Below are positions 1 to 6,834 of a DNA stretch of 11,181 nt, piece by piece; within the stretch, counting starts at the first letter, position 1, and each line of letters starts with the position of its first letter. The DNA comes from Gracilaria vermiculophylla (Eukaryota > Rhodophyta > Florideophyceae > Gracilariales > Gracilariaceae), in assembly GCA_019155205.2 (NCBI GenBank), contig JAHNZQ020000172.1, forward strand, positions 769,006 through 780,186. Direction: 5' to 3'. The translations under genes and the position numbers were made by a program. The notes beneath the pieces are model-generated. The model was not told the origin of the DNA. It saw nothing but the letters and a program-made list of their open reading frames with translations, and ran no database searches.

Positions 1-2
1 CC

Positions 3-965
3 GATAATGCTCATGGAACGGCTATTCTACTCCGTTTAGTACAACCGTGGTTTGGATCAGATCGTTTGGTATGCGCTGATTCTTTCTTTGCATCCGTCAA
101 CACCGCTAAATCACTCATGGGAAAAGGATTGAGATTCACTGGAGTAATCAAAAATGCACTTCGGAAGTTTCCTATGAAACACTTATATGAAATGACTTCA
201 AGGAACAGAGGCTACTTTATATCTATGATTTCAAAAAGAAGCGTCCCTGATAGTGACATGATGGCCGTAATGTGGATAGATCGACAGAGAAAATACTTTA
301 TTTCAACCTCGGGCACAGTTAATCCTGGTACTCCTATTGTTAGGGAGAGATGGAAGAGGGAGGGAACTATTTCTAAGAAAATGGAATTTGAGGTTGCAAT
401 TCCTGAGATTTGTGAAGAATACTACAAAACATGCTCCATGATCGATCTCCATAACAGATGCCGACAAGATGTTTTAAATCTGGAAAAGAAAACAGAAGTG
501 AAAGTGTGGTCATTTCAAGTCAATTGCTCTCTTTTAGCAATTTGCATTGTGGATGCATGGAAACTGTATAAGGCAGCAAATGGAAACAGGAGCGTTAAAA
601 GTCCCCATCAATTTTATTTTGAGTGGGCCGATGAATCAATAGACAATACTTGGGACACGACTGGTTTAATGAAAAGAAATGAACCGGAAAATGAAAATAA
701 TACTGAACAACCAATATTTGCTGGCACTGGCTTGCATTTAATGCAAACCAACAGAAGAAGGAAAACATAAAATGGAATGATTACAAAAGCTTTATATCAA
801 GGACGATGCAATTATTGCAGAGGTAATACGAAATCGAAGTTTTTATGTTCTGGATGCTATTCAAGGAAAGAAAAAGAAGTGTTTTTATGTCACACCGGTA
901 CGAACAGAGATTGTTTTATGAAACACATTGAGGAGTGCCACGGTATAGAGAGGCATAGTATCTAA
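3..965 (+). pseudogene. PiggyBac-like transposase, 3' part, with in-frame stop
   Basis: This is the C-terminal part of a piggyBac-type (PGBD, DDE_Tnp_1_7) cut-and-paste transposase. The frame is already open at base 3, so the N-terminal part lies outside the window. The block QPWFGSDRLVCADSFFASV contains one catalytic aspartate of the family (codon 78-80). The block CSMIDLHNRCRQ holds the last one (444-446); the following Asp of the insect enzyme is Asn here, which I recall as usual in oomycete relatives. A lysine- and arginine-rich stretch leads to a TAA at 768-770. The same frame then continues for 64 codons with a cysteine-rich zinc-binding tail (CNYC, CSGC, then C-H-C-H spacing) typical of piggyBac C-termini. 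The TAA is therefore best read as a nonsense mutation that removes the DNA-binding tail. No frameshift is visible. Family identification is from remembered motifs. Confidence 0.88.
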
Positions 966-971
966 AATAAA
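966..971 (+). other. AATAAA poly(A) signal of the piggyBac gene
   Basis: A canonical AATAAA begins on the base after the TAA stop of the piggyBac cysteine-rich tail. Its position supports 963-965 as the original end of the gene. It is only a hexamer, so the call rests on placement. Confidence 0.45.
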
Positions 972-1172
972 TGTCAACAACTTTGACAACATTCGTTTTT
1001 TCGAGTAAAATTCAGCATTTCAATGCAATTATTGTGCAAAAGTTCTTCTACCTTAAGTCCCCTAATAATTCAATCCGCGTTATTTAGACTTGCTAGATTA
1101 TTTAAACTCTATTACGAAACTGCCCCTTCAACAGATGTCACTTTATTCTGTCTGCTGTTCAAGTGGGTGTTG

Positions 1173-1315
1173 AAAAGGTTCTGAGAGTTTAAATATTTTT
1201 AGAATTAGTCGAGCTCCCGAAGGAGTTTTTGAGTTTTTAGAAACTCAGCGAGGTTCGAACTCAAGATTAGTTGCTCGCATGTATTCTGATGACCACTGAG
1301 CTGCTGTGATAGCTC
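1173..1315 (-). ncRNA. tRNA-like Pol III locus, possible SINE head
   Basis: On the minus strand an A-box-like sequence CAGCTCAGTGG (fwd 1293-1303) is followed 30 bases later by a B-box-like GAGTTCGAACC (fwd 1252-1262). Both match eukaryotic tRNA internal promoter consensus closely, and the spacing is that of a tRNA. The T-arm pairs at four of five positions. The acceptor ends do not pair and the D-stem is poor, so this is not a functional tRNA. Downstream in the transcript come two short perfect hairpins, then a TTTT run (fwd 1173-1176) that could end Pol III transcription, giving a unit of about 140 bases. tRNA-derived SINEs are known in Phytophthora; calling this one is inference. Confidence 0.35.
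1214..1246 (-). other. Two tandem hairpins, one with a UUCG tetraloop
   Basis: Stem 1 pairs GAGTTT (1231-1236) with AAACTC (1241-1246) across four bases. Stem 2 pairs CTCC (1214-1217) with GGAG (1222-1225). Read on the minus strand, stem 2 becomes CTCC-TTCG-GGAG, a C(UUCG)G tetraloop, which is unusually stable in RNA. They lie directly 3' of the tRNA-like B box on that strand. Confidence 0.4.
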
Positions 1316-1440
1316 AGGGCGTGTTCTACAACTATTTATTGTTCACAGGCAATCCTGGATAACAGGTTTTTAATTTTAAAATTTCCAAAATATTGGCCTA
1401 CGGGTCAAATTCCAATTTTTTATTTTTAATTTTGCGTGAT

Positions 1441-1490
1441 GGTGCGCTGACCTCATATATGTAGCAATCCATATCAAAAATATCAAATGG
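1441..1490 (+). repeat. Left terminal inverted repeat
   Basis: Fifty bases match the reverse complement of 3875-3945 at 45 positions, once a 21-base insertion in the right copy is allowed. The shared inner block includes CAATCCATATCAA and ATATCAAATGG. The outer 18 bases differ at one position only. Confidence 0.82.
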
Positions 1491-1492
1491 CA

Positions 1493-1536
1493 TCTCAGTC
1501 GAAGCTGAGATATCTTCCATTTCGTCCCAGAAATGG
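1493..1536 (+). other. Two subterminal hairpins in the left end
   Basis: Just inside the left repeat, TCTCAG (1493-1498) pairs with CTGAGA (1505-1510) over a six-base loop. CCATTTC (1517-1523) then pairs perfectly with GAAATGG (1530-1536), again over six bases. They lie beyond the 3' end of the transposase gene. They might be transposase binding structures or 3' end signals; the sequence does not decide. Confidence 0.35.
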
Positions 1537-1652
1537 CCATCGGCTCTCAGATCGAAAGTTGTAGAGCATGCCCTCAGCTTTCAACTCGTCTAAACATAAC
1601 GAAAAATGACCAACACAAACAGGGTATATGGTTTAAACAATGCAACGTTAGC

Positions 1653-3814
1653 TTAAACGGTACTACGCCAATCGCGTCCACTGGCAAAGTAGGCAGAACG
1701 ACTATACTCATCGCCCTCGTAGTATCTATTCAATATGTTCTTCACTAGGTACGCATTGCGGTTTCCTTCCTGCGGTGACGACAATTCAGAAAGAGATGCA
1801 ACAGGTAGAACAAAATCCTCACTTTGAAGTAAATGAGAACTCAGCGCTCTGATTTTATCTGACGACACAAAGCGCTTGGTTAGTTGAAATCCCAGCCATG
1901 CTGCATCCGACGAAAAATGTTTTACCATCACTATCTCAAAGTTGACATGCGAGAAATGAAAAACATGATATGTTGACAACTTGAAATCAGTTGGAAATTT
2001 GTAGAACTGTCGCAGTAGTTCCTTCCAATTAAACCAATTAACATCCTTCGCATTCACTGGTTTGTTCGAGGTAGAACTTTCTTCCAGTATTTTCATCATA
2101 TCGTCAGGACCGACCACATCAAATTTCTTCAGACGTCGTTTGACCAGTCCAAAGGCAGCATCACACCGGTTTTTTGTGTGACCGGCCACTAAAAATCGCA
2201 AAGTAATCTCATCTTCGTACTTCATGCACACACGTCAAAGAAGGTACAAAACCATGAACCTATTTTTGTTTTGTCCGTTGCAGTTATCCGCATGAAGGTT
2301 ATGATGTTTATGACTCTCTGTAACGACACCAGACACCCGATGTTGCTTAGTTGCGTGATTCAGCAAGGACGGAACCTCGTTGCATGTCTTATTGCCTGGC
2401 CAGTGGCCTTCAGGCAAACGATAAAGATAACAACTTGACATGCTGCTACTATACACGCCAAAGATATCAAACTTTAAACCCGTCACAAAATATAGTTGTC
2501 CAGGTTGCTGGAGTAAGTGTGGCAACAAAATCTTCTCCGCAAAGTCAAATATGAGATAAATGGGGTTGGTCGCAGGAGCGTTTTCAGCTGTAGTTTGGAT
2601 TGTACGATAAATTGTAAATTCTGCCAACGCTTCCTCTCGGTGTTGACGCCTTGCAGCAAGCAGAGTTTCCCTTAGATCCATGTTTTTCGTGGTACGGGCG
2701 GAGCTGCTGAGCGTCGTGCATTGGTCGCAAAAGTCACTCCCTGACTGCAGAATCTAAAGTGTTGGGTAGTATGAACCCCACACTTTAAGAAAACCAGACA
2801 TCGAAAGGGGCGCATCTGGTTTTTGCAGCGCAGCATTTTTTACGGAAGCCGCCGTCATAATCTCTTTCCACTCCTTCTTACAGAGGCCTTGCACACCCTG
2901 TCGTCGAACATCACTACTTAACCATTGCACAGGAGATTTGTCTTCTGACCCTCGGCCAGTAGGGCAAGCCAAAGCGTTAAGAGGAGCGTAGCGCTGAAGG
3001 AACGCAAAAGCCGTGATTGTTTGTAAGCACTGTTTGCCCTTTCGTCCTCTGTAATGCTCGTTCTTTTGAATTGAAAAGGTCTCATGATTACCGATAACAG
3101 AGGATATTCGACGTAATGTTTGCGGATTGAGCTGGACAATAGCAGCGAACCCGAATTGGCAAACCCATTTTCCACGCCTGGCGTATCTCGTGGAAGAGTA
3201 TGATGAGCATGACAGACGACGCCGCTTGTCGCGCTTGCTTTGCGCTTCGACAGAGTCAGTATCCATGAGTGCGTTCGCTTTTCCACGAGGCCCGCACAAG
3301 CAGAGCATCATAGCTCGTACCAAGTTGTTCTTTTCGTCCTCCGTGAAGGAAACAAAGCTCTGTGCGAGCGGGAAATGTTCTGTTGTCGTAATGCAATGGG
3401 GTTTGCAAAGACAGTAATTCATCGTATTGTTAAAGTGCAACAGTGTCTTTTTTGTTGAAGTCACATTTTTCGTTTGGTCTTTCTCATTTGGCGAGACGTA
3501 TTCCAGCGGTTCAAGAAATTGCTGTAGCGAGACAGTGCTATGCGCAGTGGTATTTGTCTGCTCAAGATTCTCGAGATTTTTGGCGATGAGCTCCTCGATA
3601 TCTACATTTCGTTCGTCACCAAACCACGAAGATAAGGCAATTTTTGGAGGGGCTTGAGAGTTTGTACGAGTGCGTTCAGAACAGCAAAGAAATAAAAAGA
3701 GGTTTTTCTCCTTCTTCGCGGGCGTTTTGAAAACCCCTCTTCTCGTCGCACTCTATCACTGTAACGGTCATATCTTACATTTTCATGGGTTGTATAGTCT
3801 CGTGAACGGCTCAT
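1653..3814 (-). pseudogene. DUF7869-like DDE transposase, broken by two stops and a frameshift
   Basis: About 720 codons read on the minus strand. From 3752 down to 1653 one frame is used throughout, interrupted only by TAG at 2754-2756 and TGA at 2235-2237. The likely start, ATG at 3812-3814, opens a short segment in another frame that joins the main frame near 3725-3750, beside a four-C run. Order of motifs: an N-terminal region with a WVC motif; CDQC, a CxxC motif in the readable bridge between the two stops; FDFAEK followed by LLQQPGQLYF; HADNCNGQNKN; GHTKNRCDAAFGLVKRR; and a serine/leucine-rich C-terminus. From memory this order matches proteins annotated as DUF7869. Asp codons at 2544-2546, 2286-2288 and 2160-2162 are candidates for the DDE/DDD triad. 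The TGA replaces a codon in the usually continuous YL-WRV motif. Confidence 0.8.
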
Positions 3815-3874
3815 TGAAGAGCTGAAAGTCTTAGGAGTATGAAACAACTATCAGTTCTATTTAGACCACAAGTC

Positions 3875-3945
3875 CCATTTGATATAATTGATATGGATTG
3901 GTACACATATGAGGTCAATTTGACCTCATATGAGGTCAGTGCACC
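3875..3945 (-). repeat. Right terminal inverted repeat with 21-base insertion
   Basis: This is the counterpart of 1441-1490 in inverted orientation. It is 71 bases long because 21 extra bases sit after the outer 18. The extra bases include another copy of TGACCTCATAT and its inverse, so the two ends of the element are asymmetric. Confidence 0.82.
3907..3938. repeat. Palindromic triple copy of TGACCTCATAT
   Basis: ATATGAGGTCAA (3907-3918) and TTGACCTCATAT (3920-3931) form a perfect 12-bp inverted repeat around one base. A third, overlapping copy, ATATGAGGTCA (3928-3938), alternates again in orientation. The left end of the element has only one copy (1448-1458). Confidence 0.75.
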
Positions 3946-4307
3946 GGTCGGATAGACACGAGAACAGTCTTTCATTTTCGTGATCAAGAAGTTGATTGAA
4001 ATGCTCTCATTCAACAAGGAGTATGCTGATGAGATAAATTGTCGTAGACATTACTGCAAAATTCTCCTGATTGTGGTTAAAAACGAAAAAAAGAAACCCC
4101 GGTTTGCAACATGTCAACAATTTACAGGCTACAAGGGAGTTTCCGGTTTCTCGTTTCCGCGTATAGAAAGTTATAGAAGGGCCCTTACCGCAACCAACGC
4201 TGGCAAAGTTCCCAACTAGAACGGATGACAATCTCCAATGAAATTATTATTTTGCATCTATTTTCTCTGTCCCCAGATCATCAATGGCAGAGGCCTAACA
4301 AGCTTAG
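3946..4307. other. No secure gene
   Basis: Short frames on both strands (for example 3980-4219 plus and 4007-4231 minus) show no motif and low credibility. An ATG at 4225 opens a frame that could be the true N-terminus of the broken gene starting at 4308, but joining it would need a frameshift near 4300. A weak inverted repeat pairs AGAGGCC near 4290 with GGCCTCT near 4336. Confidence 0.4.
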
Positions 4308-5340
4308 AAGCATAATTTTGATGCTCGATTCCGCTGGCCTCTTCTAGCACTTGAAAAAAGATTATTTTCCTTTGTTGGGAAAGAACATTATAATCCTGAG
4401 AAGTAAAAGCGTCAAAAGCTTTCGCTTCTCGCCGATAATGCAGACAAAATCACCTATGCTGCAAAAGACACAGTGGAACTGGAAGCTGGTGATAACCGTG
4501 AGCGCATTTATCGATATCATGTACTCCCAGGCTTTATTTCCATCACGCAGACTATTCTATCCCGTAATAGAACGTATGAGACGACCGTCACGCACTGTAC
4601 AAGGGAGAATCCTAACACTACCTCGATATATGTTCCTCACCCGTGGCGGGGTCTATCGTATATTCCTATATTATCATTTTATGCTGAATCTTTGAAATTG
4701 AACCGGTTGGGTCACTATTGCTCATTACCGCCTTTTACTCCGCTACCGGACGTGCGTGCGAGTCCCACTGGCGTTTTTCCGGGGTAGGGGGGGGAATCGA
4801 TCGCATTTTCAAAAAAATCATTACCGGTATCGCAACCATTAGACAATCCTTACGACTCGTGGATTGTTTATACAGGAATTCCTTCTGCCACCGTTCAGGA
4901 CGGCTTAATTACGGATACTCTGGATGCCCGCACTGCACTTCCGCAACCGCATTTTGACATCGCGAAGACTTTTTTAACCCTTTCCGGAAATGGAAGCCGT
5001 TTCAACAAGGATATCTCGCCGCCTTCGGAATGGATTACACATCAGCATGCTGACAAATCCACACAGGTGAGGGCGTATGGCCGGACCATTCTGTGTAGGC
5101 CACCTGGTGGAGAAAGTCTGCTGATCGCTTTCGCGAAGCACCCTCAAAACGTACGAAGAATATCATGATCGACTCTAGTCCGCAAGAAAATTAAGACACT
5201 GAAGATCGGGTTACAAATAACAAAGCTTACCCGGATACTCCGTCGTCCTCATCTGCCGTACTGGACATAAGCCCTCTTCTACGTAGGTGTGGGATTATAA
5301 ATGCACTGACAGCAGATCTCGGTGAAGTGAACAGCCCTTA
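4308..5340 (+). pseudogene. Unrecognised protein, broken reading frame
   Basis: The frame beginning after 4307 stays open to 5168 except for TAA at 4404-4406 and TAG at 4785-4787, about 287 codons with two interruptions. The second stop lies in a G-rich run (GGGGTAGGGGGGGG). At 5165-5168 the stop TGA overlaps an ATG in the next frame, which then reads on to TAA at 5338-5340 with one internal TAA (5192-5194). The amino acid content looks natural: mixed charged and aromatic residues, proline-rich middle, serine-rich tail. Visible pieces include IYRYHVLPGF and DSWIVYTGIPSATVQDG. I do not recognise a family and see no catalytic signature, signal peptide or membrane helix. A decayed host gene, a transposon accessory gene or an endogenised viral structural gene are all possible. 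Base composition is more GC-rich than the flanking transposons. Confidence 0.4.
5322..5336 (+). repeat. Direct repeat copy 1 (GTGAAGTGAACAGCC)
   Basis: Fifteen bases that recur at 5856-5870 with one change (G to A). This copy lies at the very end of the broken frame that stops at 5340. Confidence 0.5.
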
Positions 5341-5433
5341 AAAGGATAGCAGAGCTCACTTTCAAGTGGATAAAATCCCGCAAGGTTGAGAGGGGCTGCA
5401 ATCACCATAAGTCGTGTAAAGCCGCTCATTAAC

Positions 5434-5445
5434 CCGTCCGGACGG
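5434..5445. repeat. Perfect 12-bp palindrome CCGTCCGGACGG
   Basis: Self-complementary over its full length. An alternative longer stem pairs AAGCCG (5419-5424) with CGGCTT (5443-5448). No function is evident; it lies in non-coding DNA between two doubtful frames. Confidence 0.5.
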
Positions 5446-5526
5446 CTTGAAAACCCATGAAATGGAACTCATAGCTATAACATAATCAGTAGTTGGGATG
5501 GGCAGCACAACCTCGCAGGGTTGGCG

Positions 5527-5859
5527 ATGCAGGCCCCGTCACGAGACATAGCTCGCGCACCACTCCGTGAAGGTGTTTCGCAAGCAGGCACCGTCATCGC
5601 CAGACGTAGAGTCACATCGAACGCGACTGAACGTGACTTCAATCCAACAGATTGGCATCCCCACTCCGAACCGTCATATTCCAGACATGAGCCTACTCGC
5701 AATCGCGCGGTGCGATCTTCCATCTCTGGGAAACTGTCGCCACCCCAGCAGCGTACGGTCACGCCAAAGAGTCGTAAAAGTTTAAAAGTTCCATCTCATA
5801 CGTCAACCTCACTACGCGAAATGGAATATCGCCAGCTGTATCGGCAACAGTCACCGTGA
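5527..5859 (+). CDS. Doubtful basic orphan ORF
   Basis: From the ATG at 5527 the frame gives about 110 residues rich in arginine, serine, threonine and proline, open upstream to 5461. The stop (5857-5859) falls inside the second copy of the 15-base direct repeat. Overlapping frames on the same strand (5567-5785) and the minus strand (5475-5762) are also open, because the stretch is GC-rich. Openness alone is therefore weak evidence. No domain is recognised. It could be a short basic protein, a remnant belonging with the broken gene upstream, or nothing. Confidence 0.2.
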   Translation: MQAPSRDIARAPLREGVSQAGTVIARRRVTSNATERDFNPTDWHPHSEPSYSRHEPTRNRAVRSSISGKLSPPQQRTVTPKSRKSLKVPSHTSTSLREMEYRQLYRQQSP

Positions 5860-5870
5860 AGTAAACAGCC
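5856..5870 (+). repeat. Direct repeat copy 2 (GTGAAGTAAACAGCC)
   Basis: Second copy of the 15-base motif, 14 of 15 identical, 534 bases downstream of the first. It overlaps the stop codon of the doubtful ORF. Confidence 0.5.
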
Positions 5871-5921
5871 GCAGACGTTGCCATGCAGGGTTTTTATCCA
5901 CAAGAATTTGTAAGTGACCAC

Positions 5922-5963
5922 ATTGTGTGACACATTTTTCACTCGAATGGATCACACAATAAA
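5922..5963 (+). terminator. 9-bp hairpin followed by AATAAA
   Basis: ATTGTGTGA (5922-5930) pairs perfectly with TCACACAAT (5952-5960) across 21 bases. An AATAAA hexamer (5958-5963) overlaps the right arm. This could be a 3' end region for a plus-strand transcript ending upstream, or the inverted-repeat remnant of a small element. Confidence 0.3.
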
Positions 5964-5992
5964 GATTTTGTTGGTTTGGTTACCCTCCATCA

Positions 5993-6157
5993 ATGGACTT
6001 CAAAGAGCCAGTGGACCATCTACCCCGAACGAAAATCGTGAATTATCACCGTCGTTCTAAAACGAGACTACCCTCGATTCTCGATGAAACCCTCATGCGC
6101 TACCCACACAACTTTGTGGACAATGTCCTTTCTCGTGGAGCTGAGCGAGACGTATGA
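5993..6157 (+). CDS. Short orphan ORF, 54 residues
   Basis: The ATG at 5993 opens a 54-residue frame with charged and aromatic content that reads like protein (for example HLPRTKIVNYHRRSK). It overlaps a minus-strand frame at its 3' end, so the two are unlikely both to be genes. No family is recognised; it may be a fragment of something longer. Confidence 0.18.
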   Translation: MDFKEPVDHLPRTKIVNYHRRSKTRLPSILDETLMRYPHNFVDNVLSRGAERDV

Positions 6158-6462
6158 CCAAAGTTGGGAGATGTTGGTAAGCCCCTTCCCGCCACAGGCG
6201 CTTGCTTACCATACCCACTGGTAGCGTCTTCCATTATAAAATTCTGCTCTTCCAAGGCATACATAAATTCGTTAGTAACGATGAAGACAGCCGTATGACC
6301 CGGAAAGTTCGCACTTTTAGCGTCCCAAAAGGATATAAACATCCAGTAAAATGATAATTTCCCGCGTCCGTAGAACGTTTCAGATAAAATGAACCACAAC
6401 CGAGCCCCTTTTACTCGGATAACGATCCATTGAGTCAGGTGGTGTGAAATATTGAACCACAC
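6100..6462 (-). CDS. Orphan minus-strand ORF, unrecognised
   Basis: A 120-codon frame beginning with GTG has no in-frame ATG until about codon 41. Its first part is hydrophobic and aromatic (FILSETFYGRG, FYWMFISFWDAK); its end is basic. No known domain is recognised and no upstream extension exists (a stop lies 9 bases beyond). It could be a transposon or effector gene fragment, or chance. Immediately upstream on this strand is the candidate LTR edge. Confidence 0.2.
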   Translation of the reverse strand: MWFNISHHLTQWIVIRVKGARLWFILSETFYGRGKLSFYWMFISFWDAKSANFPGHTAVFIVTNEFMYALEEQNFIMEDATSGYGKQAPVAGRGLPTSPNFGHTSRSAPRERTLSTKLCG

Positions 6463-6522
6463 ATGACATAATCATGTTGGCATGATCATAATTGTTTGAT
6501 CTACTGTTAGTTAATTCGAAAG

Positions 6523-6548
6523 ACATGATTACACGATTGTAATCATGT
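6523..6548 (+). other. 10-bp perfect hairpin in candidate LTR
   Basis: ACATGATTAC (6523-6532) pairs with GTAATCATGT (6539-6548) over a six-base loop. A related shorter inverted pair (ATCATG/CATGAT, 6471-6486) lies about 50 bases upstream, and AATCATGTT occurs in both places. This may be promoter or transposase/integrase-related structure. Confidence 0.5.
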
Positions 6549-6603
6549 TCGAGTAAAGTTTGTGGTACGACACTACAAATTAGACGTTCAACTGCAGAAG
6601 CTA

Positions 6604-6609
6604 AATAAA
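6604..6609 (+). other. AATAAA in candidate LTR
   Basis: A canonical poly(A) hexamer at the place where an LTR R region would carry one. It supports the LTR reading only weakly. Confidence 0.25.
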
Positions 6610-6779
6610 TCGATAACATCAAACATCGAGTGATTCGACTTCATTCGTACATCTTTTACGTGCGCTCAATCCTAGCCTACCTTTCTATCAAGCGTTCGCT
6701 CGTCCGTAAAGACCTTTATGACACACTCTGAGCTCCCACGCAGCCGCACCTGTGGTTCGAACCCCCAGCGGATTGATAG

Positions 6780-6791
6780 TTATGGCTATCA
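6780..6791 (+). other. Possible primer binding site
   Basis: TTATGGCTATCA resembles the initiator-tRNA(Met) primer site of copia elements (TTATGGTATCAGAGC) with one inserted C, and the match fades after TATCA. It sits 44 bases before the gag ATG, which is the expected region. The imperfect match keeps the call low. Confidence 0.25.
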
Positions 6792-6834
6792 TCGGTCTTC
6801 TTTTGACCAATTGTGACAAGCATAGCTACGCAAT

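Larger units (their letters stand above)
972..1440. other. AT-rich non-coding stretch between two transposons
   Basis: No convincing reading frame lies here. The piggyBac right end should be somewhere in this stretch, but I found no clear terminal repeat abutting a TTAA; several TTAA tetramers occur in AT-rich runs, including one near 1055, and none is decisive. The middle holds the minus-strand tRNA-like locus listed separately. From about 1360 to 1435 the sequence is simple A/T-rich DNA up to the left end of the next transposon. Confidence 0.5.
1441..3945 (-). mobile_element. Complete 2.5 kb DDE DNA transposon with terminal inverted repeats
   Basis: The element is bounded by matching inverted ends starting GGTGC(G/A)CTGACCTCATAT at 1441 and, on the other strand, at 3945. 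It contains one transposase-like gene on the minus strand whose ATG (3814) lies about 60 bases inside the right repeat and whose stop (1653) lies about 160 bases inside the left repeat. That architecture is what a cut-and-paste element should show. I see no convincing target-site duplication: the flanks are TGAT on the left and GGTC on the right. The insertion may be old, or the outer ends slightly misplaced. The gene is broken, so mobility would need a transposase supplied from elsewhere. Confidence 0.8.
6475..6779 (+). repeat. Candidate 5' LTR
   Basis: It begins TGTTGG, contains a strong hairpin (6523-6548), an AATAAA (6604-6609) and a pyrimidine-rich stretch (about 6625-6700), and ends just before a sequence resembling a primer binding site. 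These are expected of an LTR, but no second copy exists in the window to prove it. Confidence 0.35.

Noticed and set aside
1050..1060. TTAA near 1055 as the right end of the piggyBac element
   Set aside because: The adjoining bases do not form a recognisable piggyBac terminal repeat, and the left end is outside the window.
1533..1748. Plus-strand 71-codon frame
   Set aside because: It lies opposite the transposase C-terminus and in the element's 3' margin, with no motif.
2918..3458. Several open frames over the N-terminal half of the DDE transposase
   Set aside because: They are shadows. The frame 3464-2754 aligns by motif order with the rest of the transposase and continues in frame beyond both stops.
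3907..3938. TGACCT/AGGTCA palindrome as a hormone-receptor-like binding site
   Set aside because: It is a duplicated transposon end. The resemblance to nuclear receptor half-sites has no meaning in this context.
4351..4695. Open frame of 114 codons on the plus strand
   Set aside because: It overlaps the longer frame beginning at 4308, is very basic and hydrophobic, and ends early. The other frame continues with natural-looking composition for several hundred bases more.
6749..6766. GGTTCGAACCCCC resembling a tRNA T-arm
   Set aside because: The T-stem does not pair well and no A box was found at tRNA spacing on either strand. It also does not fit a standard primer site, which would begin with TGG plus acceptor-stem sequence.
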